From NCBI RefSeq assembly GCF_013248905.1, contig NZ_JABRVS010000001.1, positions 2,914,001 to 2,978,000 on the forward strand: a stretch of 64,000 bases of DNA. Reading direction: 5' to 3'. This stretch comes from Shewanella sp. VB17. GTDB lineage: Bacteria; Pseudomonadota; Gammaproteobacteria; Enterobacterales; Shewanellaceae. The translations under genes were made by a program, and so were the position numbers. Of the stretch, positions 18,073-27,732 are shown in pieces (positions within the stretch are counted from its first letter, which is position 1; every line of letters starts with the position of its first letter). The notes under the pieces are model-generated. The model saw only the letters and a list, made by a program, of their open reading frames with translations, was not told where the DNA came from and did no database searches.

Positions 18073-21000
18073 TTACGCAATTAATTCAACTTCTTTGCCA
18101 TTAGTGTCCTTATTTAATTGCGCTGGAACACGAGGTTTACTGCCGATGAGCTTCTTTATATCTTCAATTGCTAAGTATAAACAAGGCATCAGTATTAAGG
18201 TGACCACGGTTGCAAACAGCACACCGAAGGCGAGGGAGGTCGCCATAGGGATCACCATTTTGGCTTGCATACTGGTCTCTGTCATGATTGGCATTAAGCC
18301 GATGAAAGTGGTGAGTGATGTCAACATAATGGCTCTAAAGCGTCGACACCCCGCTTCAATCACTGCTGTTTTCATTACGATCCCCGCTTCCCTTGATTTG
18401 TTAATATGATCCACCATCACCAGAGAGTCATTGATGACGACTCCGGCTGCTGCGATGATGCCAAAGAGTGACAATGCGCTGAGATCTATTCCCATGATCA
18501 TATGACCCATAACAGAGCCTATAATACCAAATGGGATCACTGCCATGATCATCATAGGTTGAGAGTAAGATTTAAGCGGTATGGCCAACAAACTGTATAT
18601 GATCAATAAGGAGATAATAAAGTCTCTTAATTGTGTCTTCGTGCTGTCAATTTGTTCTTGGATATTACCCGACACTTCACTTTTTACTTTAGGATAGAGT
18701 GTTAATAATTGCGGTATAAAGTCATCGCGAATATCTTGAGCGAGTTTGAATGGCTCCGCTTGGGCGGCATCGACAGAGGCCCAGACATTGATGGTGCGAT
18801 TGCCATTTTCACGGCGAATATAACTGACTCCTTGTGTGACAGTGACATTGACGACGTCAGACAGAGGAACTTCAACGCCTTGGGGCGTGACTATCAATAC
18901 ATCAGAGACCTGAGCGATGGAGTTTCGTTGTGATTCTGGGTATCTGAGCATGACTTTTATTTCAGTCCCGTTACGCAAAATTCTTTGTGCTTCAAGACCA
19001 TAGAAGCTATTACTGACCTGAGAGGCAATATCAGCTAATGTAAGTCCTAAACCATAGGCTTGCGGTTTGAGTTGAAATTGTAATTCCTTCACACTAGATT
19101 GGCGGCTGTCGTTGATATCACTAACGCCTTTGAAGGTATTTAGCTTGTTTTTTAACGCGAGGGACGCAGCAAGTAATTGCGCTTCGTTCTTGCTTTCCAA
19201 GCGGAAGCTAATATCGCCATCATCACGCCCCCCGTCGAAGAGATTATCTTGAATTTCAAATGATTTTATTCCTGGGATCTGTGGTATAGCCTGACGCCAA
19301 AGTTCAGCTAATTGAAAAGTGTTCAGAGGTCTTATCTCTGGATCCACCAGTTTAGTCATGACTTTCGCTGAGGTGCGGCCTCCAAGTTCGACTTGCATGT
19401 CAGAGACCATGGCCTGATCATATTGCTCTTCAAGTTGTTTATCGACATCATAAATCGCTCTTTTGATCGCTAATGCCGCCGTTAACGTGGCTTTTTCTGA
19501 GGCGTCGACATTCATCTCTATTTCGATTTGTGGGAAGTCATGGGGGATCTTGGGTTGACCGATAAAGCGAACGAGACCACCTGCATAAAGGCCTGCACAG
19601 ATAAGCATAAAACTGATAAAGACCATGATGGTGGTATAATGATATTTAACTGCTTTTTTGAGGGCAGGGCGATAGACAGAGTTAATAAACAGGTGCAGAG
19701 TACGATCGACTCTATCTTGGATAGCATTGATAATATTTCTGAGCCAATCTAATGGGTTCTTTGAGCCTGGTTTGACGATGGTTTTTTGTTTCATTCTTGC
19801 TAAGTGGGCAGGCAAAATCAGCTTTGACTCTACCAATGAAAAAATAAGGCATAAAATAACGACAGTGCCTATTGCTTTACCAAAAGCTGAGGTGGGTCCA
19901 TCACTAAGGGTTAAAGGTGTAAAAGCGGCGATAGTGGTTAATACACCAAACGTGGCTGGTATAGCAACTTTCTTTACCCCGCGTATGACATTGTCTAAAC
20001 TCTGACCATTTTTGTCACATTCATCATAGGCACTCTCTCCCATGACAATGGCGTCATCGACCACAATACCAAGGACCAATATAAAGGCAAACAGACTGAT
20101 CACATTGACGGTGACATCTAACATGGGCATCGGCATCAATAGCAAGGCACCGAGGAAGCAAACTGGTAATCCCATCATGACCCAAAATGCTAATCGCACA
20201 CGTAGGAAAAGTGCCAACATGATAAAGACTAAAATAGCCCCACTTTTCATGCTATCTAGCATGAGATCTAACCGACCTTCGAGGTAATAGGACATATCTA
20301 CCCAGGTTTCAAGTTTCAACCCTTCAGGTAAGATGTTCTGTTTTTTGGCAACGTACTTTTTCACGATATCAGCGACATCAGTCATGCTTTGATCGTTTGC
20401 AGCCCCGACAAAAAAAGTCACTGAGTTTTTGCCATTGAACTTAGAGTATTGAATGCCTTCCTCGAATCCATCAATGACAGTCGCAATATCTCCCAATAAG
20501 ACATTGGTACCATCTTTTAAGGTAATTAACGGTAAATTTTCAAATTCATATCCGACATACGCTTGATTTTGGACTCGCAAATTGATGTAACCCGTTTCTG
20601 CACGTATTTGTCCTGCAGACATGTTGCGTGAAAAGCCTTGTACCGCTTTAGCGACGTCGTTAAAATTCAGGCCAAATTCACGTAATTTATCTTTACTCAC
20701 TTCAATGGCAATTTCATAATCCAGACCGCCATAGAAGTCTGTAATATTCACTGAAGGTAATTGCATCAACTCATCGTGAATATTTTCGCCTAATTCTTTG
20801 AGCTGTCGGTGCGTTATATCACCATATAAGCTTATGTATAGCACTTCTTGTCGCAACTTAATACGCTCAACCTTAGGCAGCTCCATACCGTCTGGAAAGC
20901 TAGAAATGGAATCGATTTCAGATTTTATTTCATCCAGTACAACTTGTGGATCGTAGGAGTCTTCTATTCGAAAATACCCTGATGCTTGGCCTCGATTTGA

Positions 21001-21306
21001 ATAAGTTATCACACGTTTAAGGCCTTGAACGCTTTCTAATGCTTCTTCAATTTTAATGGTGATCCCTTCTTCAACTTCTTGAGGAGCTGCACCAGGGTAG
21101 GAAGCATTAAATTCAATCCAGTTAATATCCACTTGTGGGAAAAACTGCTTTCGGATGGTATTTGCGGTTAGTAAGCCCCCTACAATGATAATGATCATTA
21201 ATAAATTAGCGGCAACGCTATTACGAGCAAACCAAGCGATGATGCCGCTATTGACGTCGTCATGGGATAATGTTGATGATGAGTGGGGATTGATAGACTC
21301 AGACAT
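18073..21306 (-). CDS. RND efflux permease (AcrB/HAE1-like)
   Basis: Inner-membrane proton-driven exporter subunit of a tripartite efflux pump, 1077 residues. It shows the RND layout: an N-terminal membrane helix (about residues 27-47), a first periplasmic porter domain, a block of helices from about 350 to 500 including LGIVVDDAIVMGE with the paired acidic residues of the proton relay, a second periplasmic domain, and a final helix block with AAAGVVINDSLVMVDHIN. The start follows AAGGAA. It lies 3 bases after the adaptor gene, so both form an operon. No outer-membrane channel gene is adjacent; a TolC would be shared. The substrate cannot be inferred. Confidence 0.93.
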   Translation of the reverse strand: MSESINPHSSSTLSHDDVNSGIIAWFARNSVAANLLMIIIIVGGLLTANTIRKQFFPQVDINWIEFNASYPGAAPQEVEEGITIKIEEALESVQGLKRVITYSNRGQASGYFRIEDSYDPQVVLDEIKSEIDSISSFPDGMELPKVERIKLRQEVLYISLYGDITHRQLKELGENIHDELMQLPSVNITDFYGGLDYEIAIEVSKDKLREFGLNFNDVAKAVQGFSRNMSAGQIRAETGYINLRVQNQAYVGYEFENLPLITLKDGTNVLLGDIATVIDGFEEGIQYSKFNGKNSVTFFVGAANDQSMTDVADIVKKYVAKKQNILPEGLKLETWVDMSYYLEGRLDLMLDSMKSGAILVFIMLALFLRVRLAFWVMMGLPVCFLGALLLMPMPMLDVTVNVISLFAFILVLGIVVDDAIVMGESAYDECDKNGQSLDNVIRGVKKVAIPATFGVLTTIAAFTPLTLSDGPTSAFGKAIGTVVILCLIFSLVESKLILPAHLARMKQKTIVKPGSKNPLDWLRNIINAIQDRVDRTLHLFINSVYRPALKKAVKYHYTTIMVFISFMLICAGLYAGGLVRFIGQPKIPHDFPQIEIEMNVDASEKATLTAALAIKRAIYDVDKQLEEQYDQAMVSDMQVELGGRTSAKVMTKLVDPEIRPLNTFQLAELWRQAIPQIPGIKSFEIQDNLFDGGRDDGDISFRLESKNEAQLLAASLALKNKLNTFKGVSDINDSRQSSVKELQFQLKPQAYGLGLTLADIASQVSNSFYGLEAQRILRNGTEIKVMLRYPESQRNSIAQVSDVLIVTPQGVEVPLSDVVNVTVTQGVSYIRRENGNRTINVWASVDAAQAEPFKLAQDIRDDFIPQLLTLYPKVKSEVSGNIQEQIDSTKTQLRDFIISLLIIYSLLAIPLKSYSQPMMIMAVIPFGIIGSVMGHMIMGIDLSALSLFGIIAAAGVVINDSLVMVDHINKSREAGIVMKTAVIEAGCRRFRAIMLTSLTTFIGLMPIMTETSMQAKMVIPMATSLAFGVLFATVVTLILMPCLYLAIEDIKKLIGSKPRVPAQLNKDTNGKEVELIA
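19662..19669 (+). other. KOPS-type octamer GGGCAGGG
   Basis: An exact match to the FtsK-orienting consensus GGGNAGGG (E. coli definition), on the plus strand and therefore pointing to the dif site at 50266. It lies inside the RND gene. Confidence 0.4.
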
Positions 21307-21309
21307 GGC

Positions 21310-22500
21310 TTATTCCTTCTCTTCCATTGCAAGTTGAGTCTCTTTTTCTTCTGAGCCATCTTGCTGCAATATTGTCTCATTAGGAAGCGCCAGCTGCATG
21401 CCTTCGATAGGGTAATCTAATGCAGATGTGATGATATTCATTCCCTGCTCTAATCCCGCTGAAATGACAACATTTGCACCAGATTGACGGATCACTGTGA
21501 CTGGTTTATACCTGAGTTTATTCTCTTTATCTAATACTGCAATTTTCCCATCTACGATGAGATGCCTTGGCAACACGGTGACTTCCCCGGCGTTATTACC
21601 GGTGATTTTGGCTGTCACGTAGGTACCATACCTTAACTCATTATTATTATCTTTAAGGCCATATGGGTCTGCGACTTCAGCCACTAGATAAGTCATACGA
21701 CTGGTACTGTCAATGACTCCCTCGCTGCGAACAATACGGCCTGGCCACTGTTGATTTTTACCCCCCACAGTGGCACTCATTTCGACCATTGCCCCTTTTC
21801 CTTTATGGGTGAGGTATCGAAGTTCTTTATCGGCTAAGGGGAGCCGTATCTCTGCTTGTGCTGTGCTTAACACTTTGCCTACAGCACTGCCTTGACTGAC
21901 ATAAGAGCCTAACCCAACGTCTCTACTGCCAATCAATGCGTCGTAAGGCGCCCTAATGATGGTTCGCTCAACGTTGCGTAGCGCTCGTTTTAACCCCGCT
22001 TCAGATGAATTGAGTTTTGCGATTTCATGGGCAAGTTGTGGTTTACGTAAACTCAGTTCGGTGGGTAAGCCATCTTTAATGTTTTTCCATTCTTCCTCAG
22101 CGACTTTTCCTTGAGCGCGTTCTTGAACTAACGCCGCCTTGGCTGAGGCTAAGTTTGCTTTTGCATCAATGAGATCAGCGTCATAGTCACTGGGGTCTAT
22201 TCTAGCAATGATATCCCCTTTACTGACAAACCCGCCTGAGACAAAGTTGTTAGATAAAAATATGATCTCGCCATTGACTTGAGCGACGAGTTCAGTTTCA
22301 TATTTAGGCTTGACTATTCCGTATGATCCGACCGAAAAAGTCATAGGTGCCATTTCAACTGGCTTGATAGCCACTAAAGGAGTGTTATCTATCTGGGGTT
22401 TTTCTTCTAATGGTTTTTTTAGTGCGGATATGGCTAAAAAACCACCAGCACCGATTAGTAATACAACTATAGGGAGTATTATTTGTTTTTTGGTCGCCAC
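21310..22500 (-). CDS. RND efflux periplasmic adaptor (membrane fusion protein)
   Basis: Links the inner-membrane RND pump to an outer-membrane channel. The roughly 396-residue product has an N-terminal membrane anchor (IILPIVVLLIGAGGFLAI), a biotinyl-lipoyl half-domain (VNGEIIFLSNNFVSGGFVSKGDIIARID), a helical hairpin (about 110-180), the second lipoyl half (IIRAPYDALIGSRDVGLGSYVSQG) and C-terminal beta-barrel. GAGGA at 22508-22512 decides the start: it stands 7 bases before GTG at 22500 but only 1 base before the in-frame GTG at 22506. Co-transcribed with the permease downstream. Confidence 0.92.
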   Translation of the reverse strand: MATKKQIILPIVVLLIGAGGFLAISALKKPLEEKPQIDNTPLVAIKPVEMAPMTFSVGSYGIVKPKYETELVAQVNGEIIFLSNNFVSGGFVSKGDIIARIDPSDYDADLIDAKANLASAKAALVQERAQGKVAEEEWKNIKDGLPTELSLRKPQLAHEIAKLNSSEAGLKRALRNVERTIIRAPYDALIGSRDVGLGSYVSQGSAVGKVLSTAQAEIRLPLADKELRYLTHKGKGAMVEMSATVGGKNQQWPGRIVRSEGVIDSTSRMTYLVAEVADPYGLKDNNNELRYGTYVTAKITGNNAGEVTVLPRHLIVDGKIAVLDKENKLRYKPVTVIRQSGANVVISAGLEQGMNIITSALDYPIEGMQLALPNETILQQDGSEEKETQLAMEEKE

Positions 22501-22515
22501 GTACACATCCTCTTA

Positions 22516-22555
22516 CTTAAGTCTATGTTGTTTTTATTCAATAGCTTAAGTCTAT
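22516..22555. repeat. Direct repeat upstream of the efflux operon
   Basis: CTTAAGTCTAT occurs at 22516-22526 and again at 22545-22555, start-to-start 29 bases apart, immediately upstream of the adaptor gene. CTTAAG is itself palindromic, so this may be a pair of operator sites for a regulator of the pump. No regulator gene is adjacent. Confidence 0.4.
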
Positions 22556-22845
22556 TTATTTGTTTTTATTTAGTGAAAGTTCCTTTTATCATAGAGTATG
22601 TTAATTCAAACGCGCCAATGTTACACATCCATTATGTAAATATGTATGTCGTTTGCATGATAAGTAAGCATTAATATCGATGAGTGATAAAGATAAGTGA
22701 GGTGATTAATATCAGTGATAATAAATAACAGTTTATTCAGTGTGATTAGGCATGATTTAGGCTGAGGGCGGGGGATGATATCCAGTCATATCATGTTGAA
22801 CTTTGCCACAAAAAAGAAGTGAAATTTGTGGGATTGTCAGTTAAG
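22556..22845. other. Gene-free AT-rich stretch
   Basis: I see no convincing ORF or RNA gene here, between the divergent upstream region of the efflux operon and the gapA terminator. Confidence 0.5.
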
Positions 22846-22881
22846 AGATAAAAATCAGTCACTAAAATAGTGACTGATTTT
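22846..22881 (-). terminator. Terminator after gapA
   Basis: AAAATCAGTCACTA (22851-22864) and TAGTGACTGATTTT (22868-22881) form a 14-bp perfect stem with a 3-base loop. On the minus strand it is followed by T residues, 15 bases after the gapA stop. Confidence 0.85.
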
Positions 22882-22895
22882 GTTGAGTTAGTTCA

Positions 22896-23906
22896 TTACT
22901 TGGCAGTCATCAGTGCGATTGCATTATCTAGCATACGATTGCTGAAGCCCCACTCATTGTCATACCAAGACATTACTTTCACTAAACGACCTTTTACACG
23001 AGTCTGAGTGGCATCGAAGTTAGATGAAAAGGGATTATGATTGAAATCGATAGACACTAATGGTTCTTCATTAACAGCCAATACTTCACTCATTGGGGCG
23101 GATGCGGCGGCATTTTTGATAATGGCATTGATTTCTTCAACCGTTGTATCACGAGATGCGATAAAAGATAAATCCACCAATGAGACGTTGACCGTAGGTA
23201 CACGTACGGCTAAACCGTCAAATTTACCTGCCAGTTCTGGTACCACAAGGCCTACTGCTGCTGCAGCGCCAGTTTGTGTGGGGATCATTGACATGGCGGC
23301 TGCTCGAGCTCGACGAAGATCCGTATGATAAACATCAGAAAGACGCTGATCATTGGTGTAGGCATGGATGGTCGTCATTAACCCTGATTCAATGCCAATC
23401 ATATCGTTTAAAGGTTTAGCAATTGGGGCTAAGCAGTTGGTCGTACAAGAAGCATTAGAGACAACCGTCATATCTGCTGTGATGACGTGGTTGTTGACGC
23501 CATAAACGACAGTAGCATCAACATTTTTTCCGGGTGCTGATATCAACACTTTCTTAGCCCCTGCGTCTAAGTGAGGTTGAACAGCGTCTTTTGAGGTAAA
23601 CATGCCTGTGCATTCAAAAACTACATCAACTTGTAACGCTTTCCAGGGTAGCTTTGAGGGATCTCGTTGAGAAAACGTCAGGATTTTATCTTGATTAACA
23701 TAGATAGCTTCATCATCGTGTTCAACTTTTGCGTTGAAACGACCATGAACAGAGTCGTACTTGGTTAGATGAGCATTGATTGAGGCGTCACCAAGATCGT
23801 TGATAGCGACAATCTGGATCGGGTAATTTTTTTCACTTTCATACAGTGCTCGTAAAATATTTCGTCCAATACGGCCATAGCCGTTAATAGCAACTCGGAT
23901 AGACAT
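22896..23906 (-). CDS. gapA: Glyceraldehyde-3-phosphate dehydrogenase, type I
   Basis: Glycolytic/gluconeogenic oxidation of glyceraldehyde-3-phosphate with NAD. The 336-residue product has the Rossmann motif NGYGRIGRN, the active-site SNASCTTNCLAP with the catalytic Cys, HAYTNDQRLSD with the catalytic His, and WYDNEWGFSNRM at the C-terminus. A GAGGGA precedes the start. The start region faces the DUF2989 gene; a second, longer GAPDH (gapB) lies 1.5 kb away on the other strand, a pairing known in Shewanella. Which of the two runs glycolysis and which gluconeogenesis is not shown by the sequence. Confidence 0.95.
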   Translation of the reverse strand: MSIRVAINGYGRIGRNILRALYESEKNYPIQIVAINDLGDASINAHLTKYDSVHGRFNAKVEHDDEAIYVNQDKILTFSQRDPSKLPWKALQVDVVFECTGMFTSKDAVQPHLDAGAKKVLISAPGKNVDATVVYGVNNHVITADMTVVSNASCTTNCLAPIAKPLNDMIGIESGLMTTIHAYTNDQRLSDVYHTDLRRARAAAMSMIPTQTGAAAAVGLVVPELAGKFDGLAVRVPTVNVSLVDLSFIASRDTTVEEINAIIKNAAASAPMSEVLAVNEEPLVSIDFNHNPFSSNFDATQTRVKGRLVKVMSWYDNEWGFSNRMLDNAIALMTAK

Positions 23907-24345
23907 CTCATATCCCTCAGGTAAGTGTAAAAATAACTTCTAGTAGTAAAATTACCAAACTGACAACTACTGTCAAGCTATATCCGATATCTCGGTGTTT
24001 TTTTCGTGTTCATCATGATTATTACGCTTTTATGGTCATTTTTTTACATGAACTGTCTAGGGTCTGTTTATCTTTTATGGTTTTCATGCTGATATTTTAT
24101 ACAAGGTGAAACTTGTGTAGGTTAGTTATTCTACACCAACAAGTGACAAGGTACCGCGTTCATCCCGATGGCTTTATTGCAGTGTTGCGGGATTTTTACT
24201 GAACCGATTACGCTTCATCACCCGACGCCTTACATTAAATCCATTGATATTGAGCAAAATTCAAGCTCTAAAGATACACAGTCCCTAGTATGTTGTCACA
24301 ACCCCGTTTTGGGCAGTTTTGTTCGTAGTCACAAAAGTGAGAGGC
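23907..24345. other. Gene-free region upstream of gapA
   Basis: It must carry the gapA promoter. A 67-codon plus-strand frame at 24168-24371 runs into the opposite gene and has no ribosome binding site or recognisable motif, so I do not count it as a gene. No clear hairpin or repeat. Confidence 0.5.
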
Positions 24346-25182
24346 TTATTCTTTTTCTAAAATACGCTTAATTTCACTGGATGGGTAATGGCCCTCTCCA
24401 AGTGCATCAGCTAAGTTTTTCGCTTGTATGTCTAGAGAAGCTTGAAGTGTAGTATCCCCATCAATGATCATGAGCATTTTTTTTTCTGATACTTGATTGT
24501 CGGTCATGAGAATATTGGCCCTAGATAGAAGATACGTGAAGGCTGCATTATCTAATTTTTGATAAGTATTGGCTAAACCAAGTAACCATTCGGGTTTAAA
24601 GTTATCTTGAGAGCTTCGATTTAAGACATCTAAATAAGTGGCTTTTGCTTTGTTTAGATCGTATTTTTGAAAATGGGAAGCGATATTGGCGAGTATGTTA
24701 ATATCATCGATCAAATTTAATTGCATTGCATGCAGTACTTTGTTTTTGGCAATTTGATCATTAAAACGCATCCAATGGTAAAAGGCGAGATGAACATTGT
24801 GGCTCTCCTTAGTCAAGACTTGGAGTTCTGCCAAACTTTGTGAGCTGAGCCCAAATGCTCTTACTCTATCATTGGTTCTTTTAGGCGCGAGAATGTGCTT
24901 TACGCCGGAGGCAAGCTCAATGCATTTATTGTATTTTTCTAAATGGATTAGTTGTGAATAGAGGGCTTTTCCTGACGTAGGTTGTTCATGTTTAGTTATT
25001 AATCTACTGCCAATTAAGTCAGATTTTTCTATCCGACACCAACTGTCTTGGTGTAAGTCGTCACAAATGTCAGGATTTTTTTTACAGATACTGCTGCTAT
25101 TTACTGCGGTATCGCAGCCAAGTAGGACCGAAATAATAATAATGCTGTAAAATGATGTAAATATTACTACATTTAGACTCAA
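24346..25182 (-). CDS. DUF2989 family lipoprotein
   Basis: Predicted lipoprotein of about 278 residues with unknown function. A short hydrophobic N-terminus ends in the lipobox SVLLGC (Cys at about residue 23), followed by a Cys-rich segment (CKKNPDICDDL, DSWCRIEKSDLI) typical of DUF2989 proteins of Shewanella and Vibrio. The rest is helical with TPR-like character. I chose TTG at 25182, 6 bases after GGAG; the in-frame TTG at 25194 would overlap that ribosome binding site. It sits alone between the two GAPDH genes. Confidence 0.75.
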   Translation of the reverse strand: MSLNVVIFTSFYSIIIISVLLGCDTAVNSSSICKKNPDICDDLHQDSWCRIEKSDLIGSRLITKHEQPTSGKALYSQLIHLEKYNKCIELASGVKHILAPKRTNDRVRAFGLSSQSLAELQVLTKESHNVHLAFYHWMRFNDQIAKNKVLHAMQLNLIDDINILANIASHFQKYDLNKAKATYLDVLNRSSQDNFKPEWLLGLANTYQKLDNAAFTYLLSRANILMTDNQVSEKKMLMIIDGDTTLQASLDIQAKNLADALGEGHYPSSEIKRILEKE

Positions 25183-25386
25183 AATAAGCTCCAAAACAGA
25201 TTTTATGCTAATAAAATTACATTTTAACCGTTAATATCTTGCTGGCTTGAAAGCCCACTTTTCATTACAATGGCGCCGACCATAATGGGGGATACCCGAT
25301 TAATAATTAAAGTATTGGTCTTTTTTTTTTGTTACTCAATCATTTCTGCGAAATAAAAGTAGATATCGTGAGATAAAGGATCTGTA

Positions 25387-26823
25387 ATGAGCGCTGATAA
25401 ACACCTACAAAGCTGGCAAGAACGTTTCGAAATGGCGGAGGCTATGCAACCTCTTCTTGGTAAATTATATCGTAATCAAGGTGTTGAGGTCGTTTTATAC
25501 GGTAAGCCTCTACTGAATGCCTCTACGATAGAAATCATCAAATCACACCGTTTAGTAAGTAAGCATGTCGGTTACAAACTTAGGCTGCGTGAAAGTTTTC
25601 CTTTTGTTGAAGCTTTAAGTAAGTTAGCAGTAAAACAGTGTAAAGTGGATATTGGTAAGCTTGCGATTAAGTATTGGCGTGAGAATGCTGATGTCAATGG
25701 CATTGAAGCATACATGAGTCAAGAGCTTGCTACTGCCATTGATCATAATGATCAAGAGAAGCCGAGAGACGTTGTACTTTATGGTTTTGGTCGAATAGGT
25801 CGCTTACTAGCTCGTTTATTGATAGAGAGAACCGGGGTCAGTAATAAATTACGTTTACGCGCAATCGTGTTACGTGGTGGGCGTAAAGGCGACCTTGAAA
25901 AACGAGCAAGTTTACTCAGAAGGGACTCTGTTCATGGTCCTTTTAATGGCTCTGTTGAAGTTGATGAGGAAAATAATGCCATTATCGCTAATGGTACGTA
26001 TATTCAGGTGATTTATGCCAATTCACCAGACGAAATTGATTATACAAGCCATGGTATCAATGATGCCCTCGTTGTTGATAATACTGGGATCTGGAAAGAT
26101 GAAGATGGATTAGGTTTACACCTTAAGTCTACAGGCGCGACTAAGGTGCTACTTACTGCCCCTGCTAAAGGCAGTATTAAAAACATTGTTTATGGCGTTA
26201 ATGAGTCAGATATTTTACCTGAAGATACTATTGTTTCTGCTGCGAGCTGTACGACTAATGCCATCACACCGGTATTAAAAGCAGTTAACGATAAATACGG
26301 CATTGAAAATGGGCACGTAGAGACGATTCATTCTTATACCAATGATCAAAATCTTATCGATAACTATCACAGTGCGGATCGCAGAGGACGCAGTGCACCA
26401 TTGAACATGGTGATCACCGAAACCGGTGCTGCTAAAGCGGTATCTAAAGCCCTACCGGTGCTTGAAGGTAAGTTAACGGGCAATGCCATTAGAGTACCGA
26501 CACCGAATGTGTCAATGGCGATCATTAGTTTGAATTTACATCATGAAACCAATAAAGAAGAGATGAACGATTACCTACGAAATATCGCACTCCATTCAGA
26601 TCTGCAAAACCAAGTGGACTTTACTGAATCAACCGAAATTGTATCATCCGATCTTGTTGGTTCACGTTATGCTGGTGTGATTGATTCACAGGCGACAATT
26701 GCTAACGATAAGCGTGCTATTCTTTACGTCTGGTATGACAATGAGTTTGGCTATAGTTGCCAAGTGGTGGGAGTCATGCAAAAGATGCTCGGACTTAATT
26801 ATCAATCTTTGCCTCTGGTTTAA
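25387..26823 (+). CDS. gapB: Glyceraldehyde-3-phosphate dehydrogenase, long type (GapB)
   Basis: A GAPDH with about 130 extra N-terminal residues. The Rossmann motif VVLYGFGRIGRLLAR begins near residue 135; the active site is SAASCTTNAITP with the catalytic Cys, the His is in HSYTNDQNLID, and the C-terminus has WYDNEFGYSCQ. The 478-residue length matches the long form of Shewanella and other marine gammaproteobacteria. Start by ATG after AAAGGA. Ends in a strong terminator. The N-terminal extension is helical and has no motif I recognise. Confidence 0.9.
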   Translation: MSADKHLQSWQERFEMAEAMQPLLGKLYRNQGVEVVLYGKPLLNASTIEIIKSHRLVSKHVGYKLRLRESFPFVEALSKLAVKQCKVDIGKLAIKYWRENADVNGIEAYMSQELATAIDHNDQEKPRDVVLYGFGRIGRLLARLLIERTGVSNKLRLRAIVLRGGRKGDLEKRASLLRRDSVHGPFNGSVEVDEENNAIIANGTYIQVIYANSPDEIDYTSHGINDALVVDNTGIWKDEDGLGLHLKSTGATKVLLTAPAKGSIKNIVYGVNESDILPEDTIVSAASCTTNAITPVLKAVNDKYGIENGHVETIHSYTNDQNLIDNYHSADRRGRSAPLNMVITETGAAKAVSKALPVLEGKLTGNAIRVPTPNVSMAIISLNLHHETNKEEMNDYLRNIALHSDLQNQVDFTESTEIVSSDLVGSRYAGVIDSQATIANDKRAILYVWYDNEFGYSCQVVGVMQKMLGLNYQSLPLV

Positions 26824-26847
26824 GAGTATTACACGTTATGATGAAAG

Positions 26848-26883
26848 AAGCTCCAGCCCATAATAAAGGCTGGAGCTTTTTCA
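26848..26883 (+). terminator. Terminator after gapB
   Basis: AAGCTCCAGCC (26848-26858) pairs with GGCTGGAGCTT (26868-26878), followed by TTTTC. Confidence 0.9.
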
Positions 26884-27132
26884 TTTTTATGGATGAATTT
26901 GATTAAGATAATATTAAAACATGAGTAAATTGTTCAAAAAATAAGGCTTTGGTTTGTTTTAACATCAGTTAGATAAAAAATCGCTTTTAATCTCGTTTTC
27001 AGGATTGACTCTGCAGCTCAAATCGGTAGAATCCCATCCCGAAGTCAAGGCAAAGAGATTAAACAAACCTTGTCAGAACAGTAAGATTGATATCATTAAC
27101 TCAGTTGATAAAGAATGAAGATGTGACCTTTA

Positions 27133-27161
27133 TTGATATTTACAGATAATGATTGTCTAGA
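27133..27161 (+). promoter_or_regulatory. Possible sigma-70 promoter of the tRNA operon
   Basis: TTGATA (27133-27138) and TCTAGA (27156-27161) are separated by 17 bases and end 6 bases before tRNA-Gly. The -10 is imperfect. The 250 bases upstream of this hold no gene. Confidence 0.35.
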
Positions 27162-27167
27162 GATTAT

Positions 27168-27243
27168 GCGACATTAGCTCAGTTGGTAGAGCGATACCTT
27201 GCCAAGGTATAGGTCATCGGTTCGAACCCGATATGTCGCTCCA
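27168..27243 (+). tRNA. tRNA-Gly (anticodon GCC)
   Basis: 76 bases with acceptor GCGACAT/ATGTCGC, the D arm AGCTCAGTTGGTAGAGC, the anticodon loop TTGCCAA, the T loop TTCGAAC and an encoded CCA. First of three clustered tRNAs ending in one terminator. Confidence 0.97.
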
Positions 27244-27259
27244 AATTAAACAATGAGTT

Positions 27260-27333
27260 GGCGCGATGGCAGAATGGCTATGCTGCGGATTGCAAATCCG
27301 TCCATCTCGGTTCGACTCCGGGTCGCGCCTCCA
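27260..27333 (+). tRNA. tRNA-Cys (anticodon GCA)
   Basis: 74 bases, acceptor GGCGCGA/TCGCGCC, anticodon loop TTGCAAA, discriminator T and encoded CCA. The discriminator U is the classical cysteine identity element. Confidence 0.97.
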
Positions 27334-27416
27334 TATTTAGATATTGATGAGTTTTCTCTCGTTAGAGAAAACAGTATTAACTACCGATAATACGTATTGT
27401 CAATATCAACGAGTTT

Positions 27417-27502
27417 GCCCGAGTGGTGGAATCGGTAGACACAAGGGATTTAAAATCCCTCGCTGAATAAGCGTGCCGGTTCAAGTCCGGCCTCGGGTAC
27501 CA
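27417..27502 (+). tRNA. tRNA-Leu (anticodon TAA)
   Basis: 86 bases, class II tRNA with a long variable arm. Acceptor GCCCGAG/CTCGGGT, anticodon arm GGGAT-TTTAAAA-TCCC with TAA, T loop TTCAAGT and encoded ACCA end. Very similar to E. coli leuZ. Confidence 0.97.
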
Positions 27503-27508
27503 TCATTT

Positions 27509-27536
27509 AAGCCCTGACATACGTCAGGGCTTTTTT
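27509..27536 (+). terminator. Terminator of the tRNA operon
   Basis: AAGCCCTGAC (27509-27518) and GTCAGGGCTT (27523-27532) with a 4-base loop, then TTTT. Confidence 0.92.
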
Positions 27537-27732
27537 GTTATAATCTATCGATTTATGTCTTATGATCCCGCCTAAAAACTATTTTTTCTACTAGTATAAA
27601 ATCTCACTACCTCTTAGCTCCTTACAGTGGTATAAAGAGTACAATACTTAAGAAATCTCAATAGACAGAATGTAATCTGTCTGGATCATTCTAGTATCAG
27701 CCCCTACATTCAAATACTTTAGGAAAGCAGTC

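Noticed and set aside
24168..24371. 67-codon plus-strand frame
   Set aside because: No ribosome binding site or motif, and it overlaps the end of the DUF2989 gene on the other strand.
27005..27060. AGCTCAAATCGGTAGAA, similar to a tRNA D arm, upstream of tRNA-Gly
   Set aside because: No anticodon arm, T arm or acceptor stem can be built around it.
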